DNA from: Synergistota bacterium
Lineage (GTDB): Bacteria; Synergistota; Synergistia; Synergistales; Synergistaceae
Direction: 5' to 3'
DNA length: 35,219 nt
Assembly (NCBI GenBank): GCA_023450745.1
Contig: JAEXGR010000052.1
Span: 1-35,219, forward strand
Positions 24,751-34,020 of this stretch are shown piece after piece. The notes under the pieces were generated by a model. It was not told the DNA's origin. It was given only the letters and a program-made list of their open reading frames with translations, and made no database searches. Position 1 is the stretch's first letter; each line of letters opens with the position of its first letter. A program made the translations under genes and the position numbers.

Positions 24751-26253
24751 ATGTCAGGCTGGTCAAAGAAGATAATAGCCAATCTTATTGACCCCGAAGA
24801 GATCAGGATCGCCATTATCGACGAGAAGGGGAAGCTTTACGAGTTTTTTGTCGAGAGGATGCTTGAACACCAGCGGACCGGCGAGATATATAAGGCGCGC
24901 GTCGACAGCGTCCTGCCGGGGATGAACTCCGCCTTTCTGAATCTGGGAGACGGAAGGAACGGCTTCCTCTACCTCGACGACGTCAAAGGCATGGAGGTCA
25001 AGCCGGGGATGGAGATGCTCGTGCAGGTCGTCAAAAACGCCCGCAAGGGCAAGGGCGCCCGCGTCTCGCCGCGCGTCTCGCTCGCGGGGCGCTACATGGT
25101 CCTCATCCCGGGGGGCCACGAAACCGGGGTCTCAAAGCGAATCGAGGACGACGACGAGCGTGCGCGGCTGCGCGCGATCGCGAAGGATATCCGCCCGCAG
25201 AATTTCGGGATCATCATCAGAACCGTAGCAGAAGGCTGCGACCGGGAGGGGCTCCGCGAGGACGTGGAGGGGCTGCTCTCCCAGTGGGAGACGATCCTGC
25301 GCAACGCGAAGCAGAACAGCGCTCCCTGCCTCGTCCACCGGGACATCGGCTCGCTTGAACGCGTGCTGCGCGACGAGCTGACCGACGAAATCGACGAAAT
25401 CGTCATCGACAGCGAAGAAGAAAAGGAAGGCGTCGAGGCCATCGTAAAGAAATTTTTCCCCGACAAAGAGATCGAAGTGAATCTCTTTAAGGGCAAGATG
25501 CCGCTCTTCGACGTCTACGGGCTGGAAAACCAAATCGCCGAATTGCAGGACCGCAAGGTCTGGCTCTCCTCGGGAGCCTACCTCGTCATCGATCAGACGG
25601 AGGCGCTGACGGTGATCGACGTCAACACCGGCAAGTTCGTCGGCTCGAAAAATCTGAACGACACCGTACTCAAGACAAACCTTGAGGCCGCCGTCGAGAT
25701 TGCCCGCCAGCTGCGGCTGCGCGCGCTTGGCGGCATCGTCGTCGTCGACTTTATCGACATGGAGAACGAAAACAACAATCACGCTCTCGTGCACCAGCTG
25801 CAGGAACTCTTCAAAAACGACCGCTGCAAGGCGCGCGTCTACGGCGTCACGGGGCTCGGCCTCGTGGAGATAACGCGGAAGCGGGCGCGCACGGACATCA
25901 GAGCGGCGCTCACGCGCGGCTGTCCCTTCTGCGGCGGGCTGGGCACCGTTCCCAAAGAGGAGAGCGTGGCGGTACAGATAAAGCGCTTCATCAGAAAGAT
26001 AACGCTCTCGTCAAAGGCTGAGGCGCTCCTTGTGGAGTGCTTCACGACCGTCGCCGAATATATCAGCGACACCTTCCTCTCCGCCTGGGAAGAGGAGTTT
26101 GAGAGAAAAATATTTATTCGCGGCTGTCCCGACCTTTCGTGGGGCAAATACCGCCTTGAGTGCCAGGGATCGCTTTCGCAGGTGGAGCACCGGATAAACG
26201 TACTGCAGAAGCGGGAGGGCTGGGCCATTGTACATCGGTCGCCTTCAGCTTAA
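24751..26253 (+). CDS. rng: Ribonuclease E/G family endoribonuclease
   Basis: This 500-residue enzyme is the catalytic half of the RNase E/G family, which cuts single-stranded A/U-rich RNA in rRNA maturation and mRNA decay. It has an S1 RNA-binding domain (about 35-120, GEIYKARVDSVLPGMNSAFL), the DNase I-like catalytic Asps in VIDVNTGKF and VVDFIDMEN, and the Zn-link CPFCGG. The long C-terminal degradosome scaffold of proteobacterial RNase E is missing, hence RNase G type. The ATG at 24751 follows GGAGG (24738-24742) by eight bases. It overlaps smc by 26 bp. Confidence 0.95.
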   Translation: MSGWSKKIIANLIDPEEIRIAIIDEKGKLYEFFVERMLEHQRTGEIYKARVDSVLPGMNSAFLNLGDGRNGFLYLDDVKGMEVKPGMEMLVQVVKNARKGKGARVSPRVSLAGRYMVLIPGGHETGVSKRIEDDDERARLRAIAKDIRPQNFGIIIRTVAEGCDREGLREDVEGLLSQWETILRNAKQNSAPCLVHRDIGSLERVLRDELTDEIDEIVIDSEEEKEGVEAIVKKFFPDKEIEVNLFKGKMPLFDVYGLENQIAELQDRKVWLSSGAYLVIDQTEALTVIDVNTGKFVGSKNLNDTVLKTNLEAAVEIARQLRLRALGGIVVVDFIDMENENNNHALVHQLQELFKNDRCKARVYGVTGLGLVEITRKRARTDIRAALTRGCPFCGGLGTVPKEESVAVQIKRFIRKITLSSKAEALLVECFTTVAEYISDTFLSAWEEEFERKIFIRGCPDLSWGKYRLECQGSLSQVEHRINVLQKREGWAIVHRSPSA

Positions 26254-29200
26254 AGGCTTCAAAAGTTTTGGCGGCTCGCACGACCTGATCCTCTCGTCCG
26301 GCTTCACGGCGATTGTCGGCCCCAACGGCAGCGGTAAAAGCAACCTGCTCGACGCGTTGCGCTGGTCGCTCGGCGACAGCAGCGCGAGCCGTCTGCGTAT
26401 CAGCCGGCAGAGCGACCTGCTCTTCCAGGGCTCCGTCAGCAGAGAGCCGGCGCGCGAGGCGGAGGTCACCCTTCAGCTGCGCGAGGATGACCGCCTCTGC
26501 GCGGTCAAGCGCCGCGTCGTCGCCCCCGACGGGACGACGAGCCTCTTTGTCGACAACGCGCGCAAGACCCTTGCCGAACTGGACGAGGTAAAGCGGAGCT
26601 GGAAGCTTGAGGGGGCGCGCTTTGCCTTCATCGGGCAGGGCGAGGTGCAGGAGGTGCTCAAACAGAGCCCCTCCGAGCGCCGTATGCACCTTGAGGTGCT
26701 CTTCGGCATCGATATCTACAGGAAAAAACGTATGGAGGCGCAGGACCGCCTTTCGACCGTCAAAGAAGAATACGACCAGCTGCGCCACCTGATGGGAGAA
26801 CTCTCGTCGCGCCGGGAAGAGATTGCGCCCGACGTGGCGCGCGCCGCGCAGATGCGCGCGATCATGGACAGTATCGAGGGCGACCGCCGGATGCTCTACT
26901 GGCTGCGGCGCGCGGAATGCGAACGGACCATCGCGGCGATCGCGGCGGAGCTTGAGGCGGCGGCCTCACTGCGCGAAGGGGCGATTTTCTGGTCGCGCTT
27001 CTGGAAAGGCGCGCATGGGACGATCGAACTCAAACTCACCCACGCGGCGCAAGCCCACCGCCAGCAGAGCTGGGAGCTGGAACAGTGCCGCAGCCGCTTC
27101 GACGGCCTCATAAAATCCGGCTACGCCTCGGCCGCCAACCTGCGCGGCGCGAAGGCGCGGCTGCAAGAGGCCCGGGCGGAACAGACGGAGGCAAAGGAGC
27201 GCTACGAAAAGCTGCTCGAAGAACAGCAAAAATCGCTCGCGGAAAATAAAAAAGCGCGCGAAGAGGTCGAAAAGGCCGAGCTCGCCCAAAAGGCCGTCGA
27301 AAAAAAATGGCAGGAATACAACGAGCGGATGGAAAAGACGCGTCTTGAACGCGAGGCGTGGAACAAAGAAAAGGGGCGGCTCGACGGCGAACTCCAAAAA
27401 TGCCGCGCGAAACTCTCATATCTTGGCAAAGAGCTGTTGGAGCTGCGCGACAAAAAGGCGAACGCCCCCGACGAACGCAAAGACCTTGACTTTCAGATAA
27501 AACACCTGGAGGGCGAGCGCGACAGGCTGAACGCGGAGCAGGAAAAACTCGTGCGGGAGCACGGCGAGCTTTACGCCCTCTGTCAGAGCCTCGCCGCCGA
27601 GCTGCAGCGCGCAAAGCGCGAATCGGTGAACCTGCGCTCCAAGCTGAACGACGCCGCGGAATCGCTGCAGGCGGGGCTCTATCCCGCCCCGGTGCGCCAT
27701 CTGCTCTCCGCCGCCAAATTAAAGCGGCTCGACGCGAACCCGCGCGCCGTCATCGACGTCCTCTCCGCGCCGGCAAATCTCGCCGCCGCGCTTGAGGCTT
27801 ATCTCGGCGGCCGCCAGTTCCAGCTTCTCGTCGAAGACATGGACGAGGCGGGACGCTGCATCAACCGGCTCAAGCAGAACTCCGCCGGCACGGCGACCTT
27901 CCTGCCGCTCGAAAGGGCGCGCCCGCGCTATCCGAACAAGGCCGTGCGGCTGCCCGCGCGCGGCGTTGTGGGCTGGGCGATAGAGCTCATCCGCGTTGAG
28001 GACCACTGGCTGCCGGCCATCCAGCACATTCTGGGAGACCTGCTCATCGTCGACGCCTACGACACCGGCAAGGAGCTTGTACGCTCAGGCTTCAAGGGCC
28101 CCGTCGTGACGATGGAAGGCGACGTCTTCCAGCCCGGCGGTACCGTGAGCGGCGGCCGCAGCCAAAAGAGCGGCCGCGCGCTTGAGATGAAGGCGCAGGT
28201 CGCCCGCCTCGAGGAAGAGGCGGCGAAGGCCCAGAGCGCCGCGGAGAAGCTTGCGAAAAAATATAAAGAGGCCGAGGGCAAAGAACTGGCCGCCTCCGAG
28301 CAGAAAGAGGAATACACCCGCAAAATACGCGAAGTAAACGGCAAAATAGCCGTCATTGAGGACCAGAAAGAGTCCCTCGTCAAGGAGCAGCGCCGCGCCG
28401 CGGGAGAGCGCGGGCGGATACTCGACTCCATCAAAGCGGAGGGGGAAAACTGGTCCGCGCTGCTTGCCGCGATCGACGAGCTGGAAGAGAGGCGCGACCG
28501 CGCCTCCGACGTGGAGGACGACCGCCATCTCATCGAAGCGCGGGAAAAATGCCGCGCCCGCGCCACCGTGGCGGCCTCCAACCTCTCGGCGGGATTTGCG
28601 CTGATGAACCGCGTGAGCAACGACGTGCGCGCGCAGGAGGCCAAGCTGCGCAAACTTGAGGAAGAGACGTCGGAGCTCGACCAGAGCTGCGTCCGCGAGC
28701 GCTCCAACCTCGCGCGCGTCGGCGGCAGCTGCCTGGAGATACACCTGCGCCGCAAGGAGCTTCTCGCGGAGATCGAAGAGCACGGCGGCCTCTACACAAA
28801 GCTTGAAAAGGCCAAAGAATACATCAAGAGCCGCCAGGCGAAGGCGGAGGCCCGGATGCAGGGCGAATCCGAGAAGTTCACGCTCGCGCAGGCCAAGAGG
28901 GGCGAAACGGAGCGTGAACTCGGCGAACTCGTCAACACCTGGGAGGAGCAGTTTCCCTATCCCGGCCCCGACGAGCTCCCCGAAGACGTCGGCATTGACG
29001 AACTGCGCCGCAAGATACGCGACGGCGACCGAAAAATAAAGGCCTTCGGCGACGTCAACATGGGCGTCCTCTCCGAAGACCAGAGCCTCAAAGACCGGCT
29101 CGCCTTCCTCGGCGAGCAGCTTGACGACGTGCGCGCCTCCGCCGCCGAGATCGAGCGGCTCATCGCCGATGCCGACATGATGGCCCACAAACAGTTTTCC

Positions 29201-29647
29201 GCCGCCCTGCTGAAAGTCGACGAGCGTTTCTGCCATCTCTTCAAGACCCTGTTCGGCGGCGGCGAGGCGCACCTGGTGATGACGGACGGAGAGACGATCT
29301 GGAATACCGGCGTGGAGATCGACGCGCGGCTGCCGGGGAAGCACACTCAGGTGCTGAACCAGTATTCCGGCGGCGAACGCGCCCTCATCTCGATATCGCT
29401 GCTCTTTGCGACGATGGAAGTGGCGGGATCGCCGATCGCTGTGCTCGACGAGGTGGACGCCGCGCTTGACGAATCCAACCTTCGCCGTTTCAGCGAACTG
29501 ACGAAAGAATACGCCAAGAGCCGTCAGATCCTCGCGATGACGCATCGCCGCGCGACGATGGAACGCGCCGACGTCCTCTACGGCGTCACCCTGCAAGAGC
29601 CGGGGCTCTCGCAGGTGGTCGGCGTGCGGCTTGAGGACTGGACATAA
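26228..29647 (+). CDS. smc: Chromosome segregation ATPase SMC
   Basis: SMC (1139 residues) is the condensin ATPase that compacts and segregates chromosomes with ScpA/ScpB (not in this window). The head has Walker A GPNGSGKS (31-38). A long coiled coil (about 170-485) leads to the hinge (about 490-640, ending near GDVFQPGGTVSGGRS), and the return coil (about 640-960) leads to the C-terminal head. That head has the signature YSGGERAL near 1045 and Walker B VLDEVDAALD near 1071. The TTG at 26228 lies eight bases behind GGGAGGG (26213-26219), inside the end of rng. The next gene overlaps its stop by one base (TAATG). Confidence 0.97.
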   Translation: MYIGRLQLKGFKSFGGSHDLILSSGFTAIVGPNGSGKSNLLDALRWSLGDSSASRLRISRQSDLLFQGSVSREPAREAEVTLQLREDDRLCAVKRRVVAPDGTTSLFVDNARKTLAELDEVKRSWKLEGARFAFIGQGEVQEVLKQSPSERRMHLEVLFGIDIYRKKRMEAQDRLSTVKEEYDQLRHLMGELSSRREEIAPDVARAAQMRAIMDSIEGDRRMLYWLRRAECERTIAAIAAELEAAASLREGAIFWSRFWKGAHGTIELKLTHAAQAHRQQSWELEQCRSRFDGLIKSGYASAANLRGAKARLQEARAEQTEAKERYEKLLEEQQKSLAENKKAREEVEKAELAQKAVEKKWQEYNERMEKTRLEREAWNKEKGRLDGELQKCRAKLSYLGKELLELRDKKANAPDERKDLDFQIKHLEGERDRLNAEQEKLVREHGELYALCQSLAAELQRAKRESVNLRSKLNDAAESLQAGLYPAPVRHLLSAAKLKRLDANPRAVIDVLSAPANLAAALEAYLGGRQFQLLVEDMDEAGRCINRLKQNSAGTATFLPLERARPRYPNKAVRLPARGVVGWAIELIRVEDHWLPAIQHILGDLLIVDAYDTGKELVRSGFKGPVVTMEGDVFQPGGTVSGGRSQKSGRALEMKAQVARLEEEAAKAQSAAEKLAKKYKEAEGKELAASEQKEEYTRKIREVNGKIAVIEDQKESLVKEQRRAAGERGRILDSIKAEGENWSALLAAIDELEERRDRASDVEDDRHLIEAREKCRARATVAASNLSAGFALMNRVSNDVRAQEAKLRKLEEETSELDQSCVRERSNLARVGGSCLEIHLRRKELLAEIEEHGGLYTKLEKAKEYIKSRQAKAEARMQGESEKFTLAQAKRGETERELGELVNTWEEQFPYPGPDELPEDVGIDELRRKIRDGDRKIKAFGDVNMGVLSEDQSLKDRLAFLGEQLDDVRASAAEIERLIADADMMAHKQFSAALLKVDERFCHLFKTLFGGGEAHLVMTDGETIWNTGVEIDARLPGKHTQVLNQYSGGERALISISLLFATMEVAGSPIAVLDEVDAALDESNLRRFSELTKEYAKSRQILAMTHRRATMERADVLYGVTLQEPGLSQVVGVRLEDWT

Positions 29648-30369
29648 TGGAAAGCTGCCACGACCTGCTAGGCGGAGCGCTGAAGATGATCCAGCCCGAG
29701 GCGGGCGAGGGACTGCGCGTGAACGTCGACACCATTCTGCTTGCGCACTTCGCGCGCCCCAAGCGCGGCGAAAAGATACTGGAGATCGGCTGCGCCCACG
29801 GCGCGGTCTCCCTCATCCTCGCCAAACGCGGATTCTCCGTGACGGGCGTCGACATTCAGCCTCACCTTGTCGCGCTTGCCGAAAAAAACGCCGCGCTGAA
29901 CGGCCTTGCGGCGGAATTCCGCGTCGCCGATATTCGGGAATACAAGCGGATTGCCCCCTCGCAGAGCTTTGACCGAATCGTGGTGAACCCCCCCTACGAC
30001 GAGGCGGAGCGCAGCCGCCCGAGCCCGAAAGAGGCGGTCTCCGCGGCCATGCACGGCTCCTGCTGCCGTCTGGAGGATATCGTCGCCGCCGCCCACTACT
30101 TGCTGAAAAACCGCGGCAGACTGGACCTTGTGATGCGCGGCGACCGCGCGGGGGAGCTCTTCGCGCTGCTCGACAGATACAAAACGCCGCCGAAGCAGAT
30201 GCGCTGCGTCCATCCGAGACCCGGCGAGCGGGCCTCGGTGACGCTTGTCGAGGCGATGCGCTCAGGCCGCCACGGCCTTATAATAGAACCGCCTTTATTC
30301 ATCACCGACGACTCCGGCCAGGAGACGCTGGCGCTTAAAGAGGCATACATCATCCAAGGGGGCTTTTGA
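29647..30369 (+). CDS. Class I methyltransferase, tRNA1(Val) A37-N6 type
   Basis: This 240-residue SAM-dependent methyltransferase starts with the DLLGGALKMIQPEAG-type entry of the YfiC/TrmN6 family. Motif I is ILEIGCAHGAVSL (44-56) and the N6-adenine signature NPPY is at 114-117. The closest known role is N6-methylation of A37 in tRNA1(Val); other N6-adenine or N5-glutamine targets share NPPY, so the substrate is inferred. It abuts smc (TAATG) and rsmI (TGATG). This pairing with rsmI is common and supports an RNA target. Confidence 0.82.
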   Translation: MESCHDLLGGALKMIQPEAGEGLRVNVDTILLAHFARPKRGEKILEIGCAHGAVSLILAKRGFSVTGVDIQPHLVALAEKNAALNGLAAEFRVADIREYKRIAPSQSFDRIVVNPPYDEAERSRPSPKEAVSAAMHGSCCRLEDIVAAAHYLLKNRGRLDLVMRGDRAGELFALLDRYKTPPKQMRCVHPRPGERASVTLVEAMRSGRHGLIIEPPLFITDDSGQETLALKEAYIIQGGF

Positions 30370-31196
30370 TGCCGCTCATAATCATCCCGACTCCCGTCGG
30401 CAACCTTGAGGACATGACGCTGCGCGGGCTGCGCGAACTGCGCGGGGCCGACGTCGTCGCCTGCGAAGACACGCGCCGCACCCTGCAGCTGCTCAACCAT
30501 TTTGAGATAAAAAAGCCGCTTGTCTCCTGCCATGAACACAACGAGACGGAGCGCGTCGCGCCGCTGATGGCGCGCCTGTCGGCGGGAGAGCGGGTCGCGC
30601 TCGTCTCCGACGCCGGCACCCCCGGCCTATCCGACCCGGGCGCGATCATTGCGCGGGCGGCGATGGCGCGCGGCTTTCCGGTGGATGTACTGCCGGGGGC
30701 GAACGCGCTGCTCCCGGCGCTGCTGCTCTCGGGGGCCGAGATGGAATCATTTCTCTTCGTCGGTTTCCTGAAAGGCAAACAGGAAGAAAAAAAGAGGCGC
30801 CTTACGGAAGTGCGCGGCGTGCGCGAGACGCTTGTCTTCTACATGTCGCCGCACCGGCTGCTCAAGGAGCTTGAGCTGATGGGAAGCGTTCTCGGCGACC
30901 GGCGCGCGGCGCTCGTGCGCGAGATCAGCAAAGTTCATCAAGAGACCCTTCACGGCACGCTGCTCTCTTTTTGTGATACAATGCCCGAGGAAAAAATCCG
31001 CGGGGAGTTCGTCTGCGTCGTGGCGGGCGCGCCGGAAGAGGAGCGGGACGACGCCGGTTGGCGGGACGAGGCGCTTGCGCTTGCGCGCGCCGGGGAATCG
31101 ACGAAAAATCTTGCCAACTCGCTCGCGATAAAGTATGGTATACAGAAGAATGTAATTAAAAAATTTATCATAGAAAATTGCACCAGGGAGGCATAA
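30369..31196 (+). CDS. rsmI: 16S rRNA (cytidine-1402-2'-O)-methyltransferase RsmI
   Basis: RsmI (275 residues) 2'-O-methylates C1402 in the ribosomal P-site of 16S rRNA. It has the tetrapyrrole-methylase fold with IIPTPVGNLEDMTLRGLREL at the N-terminus, CEDTRRT, and SDAGTPGLSDPG. The ATG at 30369 overlaps the upstream stop as TGATG and has AAGGGGG about seven bases before it; a TTG one codon earlier is less likely. The C-terminal tail (about 225-275) is helical and basic. metG begins directly after the stop. Confidence 0.96.
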   Translation: MPLIIIPTPVGNLEDMTLRGLRELRGADVVACEDTRRTLQLLNHFEIKKPLVSCHEHNETERVAPLMARLSAGERVALVSDAGTPGLSDPGAIIARAAMARGFPVDVLPGANALLPALLLSGAEMESFLFVGFLKGKQEEKKRRLTEVRGVRETLVFYMSPHRLLKELELMGSVLGDRRAALVREISKVHQETLHGTLLSFCDTMPEEKIRGEFVCVVAGAPEEERDDAGWRDEALALARAGESTKNLANSLAIKYGIQKNVIKKFIIENCTREA

Positions 31197-31198
31197 TT

Positions 31199-33157
31199 AT
31201 GTCAGAAAAGAACTTTTACATTACCACGCCCATCTACTACGTCAACGACGTGCCGCACATAGGCCACGCCTATACGACCATCGCCGCGGACGTCCTCACC
31301 CGCTGGCACAAGTCCGGGGGAGAGAACAGCTACTTCCTCACCGGCACCGACGAACACGGACAGAAGATCCAGACCGTCGCCGAAAAGCGCGGCATGACGC
31401 CGCAGGCGCTCTGCGACGAGGTCGTGCAGAACTTCCAGAAACTCTGGGCCGCGCTCAACATCAAAAACGACGATTTCATCAGGACCACCGAGCCGCGCCA
31501 TGAAAAGGTCGTGCAGGAGGTATTCCGCCGCCTGATGGCCTCCGGCGACATCTACAAGGGCGAATACGAGGGCTGGTACTGCGTGCCCTGCGAGACCTAT
31601 GTTCCCGAGGCGCAGATGGGCGAGGGGCAGACCTGTCCGGACTGCCACCGCCCCCTGACTAAGATGACGGAGGAGACCTACTTCTTCCGCCTCTCAAAAT
31701 ACGCCGAGCCGCTGCTCAAATTCTACGAGGAGCACCCCGACGCGATCATGCCGAAAAAACGCTACAACGAAGTCGTCAGCTTTATCAAGAGCGGCCTCCG
31801 CGACCAATCGATCTCGCGCACGACGCTCAAATGGGGCATTCCCCTGCCCGGAGATGAGGCGCACGTCATCTACGTCTGGTTCGACGCGCTCATCAACTAC
31901 CTTTCGGCGCTTGACTTCCCCGAAAAAGGCGGCAAATGGGAAACCTTCTGGCCCGTGGTACGCCACCTTGTCGGCAAAGACATCATCCGCTTCCACTGTG
32001 TCATCTGGCCCGCGATGCTGATGGCTCTTGGCGTAAATCCCCCCGTCCGCGTCTTTGCGCATGGCTGGTGGACCGTCGAGGGAGAGAAAATGTCAAAGTC
32101 CCTCGGCAACGTCGTCGATCCCTTTGAAATGGTTGACCTCTACGGCATCGACGCCTTCCGCTACTTCCTGCTTCGCGAAGTGCCCTTCGGACACGACGGG
32201 GACTTCTCCGAGCTCGCGATGGCGCAGCGCATCAACTCCGACCTCGCGAACGACCTTGGCAACCTCCTCTCGCGCTCGCTGCAGATGATCGATAAATTCC
32301 GCGGCTGCGACCTGCCGGCCTCCTACACGCCGACAGAGCTCGACAAAGAGATCTCGACGCTCGCGGAAAAGACTTTCCATGAAATGAACGAACTGATGGA
32401 CCGCTTCGCCTTCGACGACGCGCTCAAATGCCTCTGGGCCTTCATCAGCCGCGCCAACAAATACATCGACGAGACCGAGCCCTGGCGGCTTGGACGCGAG
32501 GGAGAAGTCGAACGCCTCGACGCGGTGCTCCGCACCCTTTGGGAGTCGCTGCGCCTTGCGGCGGTGCTCGTGGCTCCTTTCATGCCCGACACGGCGGCGA
32601 AAATCTGGTCACAGCTGGGACTCTCCGGCGACCCGCTCGACGGCGGCCGCGCGAACTGGCAGTGGGGCCGCGTCGAAGGACCCGTCAAAGTGAACCGCCA
32701 GGGCGTCCTTTTCCCGCGCATCGACATTGAGAAATGGAAAAAGGAAAAAGAGGCCCGCGACCTTGAAAAACGCGCGAAGCTCGACCCGACCGCCTTCTTC
32801 AAGTACCTCGAGCCGAAGCCGCAGATAGAATACGACGATTTCGCGAAGCTCGACCTCCGCGTCGCGCTCGTTGAAAAGATTGAAGTCGTACCGAAGGCCG
32901 ACAAACTCTACATCCTGAACCTCGACCTCGGTTACGAAAAACGCGTCATCGTCTCCAGTATCAGGGAGTTCTACAAGCCCGAGGACCTCGAAGGCAAAAA
33001 GATCATCGTTCTCTGCAACCTCAAGCCCGCGAAATTCCGCGGCGTGCAGAGCAACGGCATGCTGCTGGCCGCCGAAAGCCCCGAGACGCGGCAGGAGATC
33101 CTGACGCTGCTGACCGTGATGGACGATAGTATTCCTGTAGGCAGCCGCATCAGTTAA
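31199..33157 (+). CDS. metG: Methionyl-tRNA synthetase with C-terminal tRNA-binding domain
   Basis: MetRS (652 residues) charges initiator and elongator tRNAMet. The class I signature HIGH is at 20-23, and KMSKS is in GEKMSKSLGNVVDP near residue 297. The zinc knuckle has four Cys (C128, C131, C146, C149). An anticodon-binding helical domain follows. From about residue 545 a Trbp111/EMAPII-like OB domain (FAKLDLRVALVEKIE) is fused, giving dimerisation and tRNA affinity. The ATG at 31199 is seven bases behind AGGGAGG (31185-31191). It is the last gene of the rSAM-to-metG run, and a terminator follows. Confidence 0.97.
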   Translation: MSEKNFYITTPIYYVNDVPHIGHAYTTIAADVLTRWHKSGGENSYFLTGTDEHGQKIQTVAEKRGMTPQALCDEVVQNFQKLWAALNIKNDDFIRTTEPRHEKVVQEVFRRLMASGDIYKGEYEGWYCVPCETYVPEAQMGEGQTCPDCHRPLTKMTEETYFFRLSKYAEPLLKFYEEHPDAIMPKKRYNEVVSFIKSGLRDQSISRTTLKWGIPLPGDEAHVIYVWFDALINYLSALDFPEKGGKWETFWPVVRHLVGKDIIRFHCVIWPAMLMALGVNPPVRVFAHGWWTVEGEKMSKSLGNVVDPFEMVDLYGIDAFRYFLLREVPFGHDGDFSELAMAQRINSDLANDLGNLLSRSLQMIDKFRGCDLPASYTPTELDKEISTLAEKTFHEMNELMDRFAFDDALKCLWAFISRANKYIDETEPWRLGREGEVERLDAVLRTLWESLRLAAVLVAPFMPDTAAKIWSQLGLSGDPLDGGRANWQWGRVEGPVKVNRQGVLFPRIDIEKWKKEKEARDLEKRAKLDPTAFFKYLEPKPQIEYDDFAKLDLRVALVEKIEVVPKADKLYILNLDLGYEKRVIVSSIREFYKPEDLEGKKIIVLCNLKPAKFRGVQSNGMLLAAESPETRQEILTLLTVMDDSIPVGSRIS

Positions 33158-33163
33158 ATCGGG

Positions 33164-33351
33164 TAAATCGGCGTTTATACGCGCCGCTGACTTAGCTCAA
33201 TAAAGCCGGAAAATCCTCGACGCACCAAAGTGCGCCTGCGGTTTTCCGGCTTTATTTCGCGTCGTCATCGGCACGTCTGATGAACCCTCTAAGCGATTCA
33301 CACAAAACGCAAAACCAGCGTTTTGGTTCTCTGCTTATAAACGCCGATTTA
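33164..33351. repeat. 16-bp inverted repeat enclosing 156 bp
   Basis: TAAATCGGCGTTTATA (33164-33179) and its exact reverse complement (33336-33351) face each other around the metG terminator. No target-site duplication is visible next to the ends. It could be a MITE-like element, a large cruciform or RNA structure, or the remains of an insertion. An internal stem AAAACGC/GCGTTTT (33304-33310 with 33318-33324) lies near the right arm. Confidence 0.7.
33199..33256 (+). terminator. Terminator after metG
   Basis: A perfect 15-bp stem (AATAAAGCCGGAAAA 33199-33213 with its complement 33242-33256) encloses a loop that itself has a 4-bp stem (CGCA/TGCG 33221-33234). The right arm ends CTTTATT and can serve as the U-rich end; the left arm is A-rich, so it can act in both directions. 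Confidence 0.8.
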
Positions 33352-33420
33352 TCTTCGATTAGGTAAAGGATAAATTGCGGTTCAGCGTAATCTCATCACA
33401 ATAATATTTTTGCTTTTAAT

Positions 33421-33662
33421 GGCTCCCGCGCGAGGGAGCCGAAAACAAGGCGGGCGGCTAAGGAGCATAAACCTAGTGCAGAGCTGGTCTTTATCTTTTT
33501 GCCTTCCTCTTTGAGGAAGGTGGGCCGGCGGCGGTTTTCCGCCGGGCCGGAAGGAGTGTTGACCTTGATCTTGATTTTAACCCCGCCATGTCTTGTTTCT
33601 TACCCTTTGGTTCCCACACAATATCGAGCGGACACGACCCGTCGAAGCAAGAAAAAGGCGAT
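33421..33662. repeat. Tandem intergenic repeat, copy 1
   Basis: This 242-bp unit opens with a 7-bp hairpin (GGCTCCC/GGGAGCC, 33421-33440). It continues with an 8-bp hairpin (CCTTCCTC-TTT-GAGGAAGG, 33502-33520), then a GC-rich hairpin (GGCGG-TTTT-CCGCC, 33530-33543), then a unique-looking arm that ends GCAAGAAAAAGGCGAT. Most of it recurs 309-315 bp downstream with few differences. Confidence 0.9.
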
Positions 33663-33728
33663 ATCACTAAAGACAAGCGTACCTGTACTGTTGATGGAGG
33701 TCACAACTCCTCCGCCGGCCTGTGGCCG

Positions 33729-33976
33729 GAGTCTCCTCGCAAGGGAGCCGAAAACAAGGCTGGCGGCTAAAGAGCATAAACCTTGTGCTGATCCGGTCTT
33801 TATCTTTTTGCCTTCCTCTTTGAGGAAGGTGGGCCGGCGGCGGTTTTCCGCCGGGTCGGAAGGAGTGTTTACCTTGACCTTGCCCTCGATTTTAACCCCG
33901 CCATGTCTTGTTTCTTACCCTTTGGTTCCCACACAATATCGAGCGGACCCGGCCGTCGAAGCAAGAAAAAGGCGAT
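33729..33976. repeat. Tandem intergenic repeat, copy 2
   Basis: This is the second copy of the unit, nearly identical to copy 1 from GGGAGCCGAAAACAAGG through CACAATATCGAGCGGAC to GCAAGAAAAAGGCGAT. It differs by a 6-bp insertion near 33881-33892, a 1-bp deletion near 33949-33955, and scattered substitutions. The opening hairpin is degenerate. Both internal hairpins are kept, and the substitution C to T at 33856 lies outside the GGCGG stem. Confidence 0.9.
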
Positions 33977-34020
33977 GTTCAAGACAGCTCTTAACCCACA
34001 AATCAGGAAAACACTGCTTT

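Noticed and set aside
33502..33560. GAGGAAGG-containing stem as an RNase P or other housekeeping RNA
   Set aside because: The conserved RNase P core (GAGGAAAGTCCGGGC type) is not met and the unit is repeated, which does not fit a single-copy housekeeping RNA.
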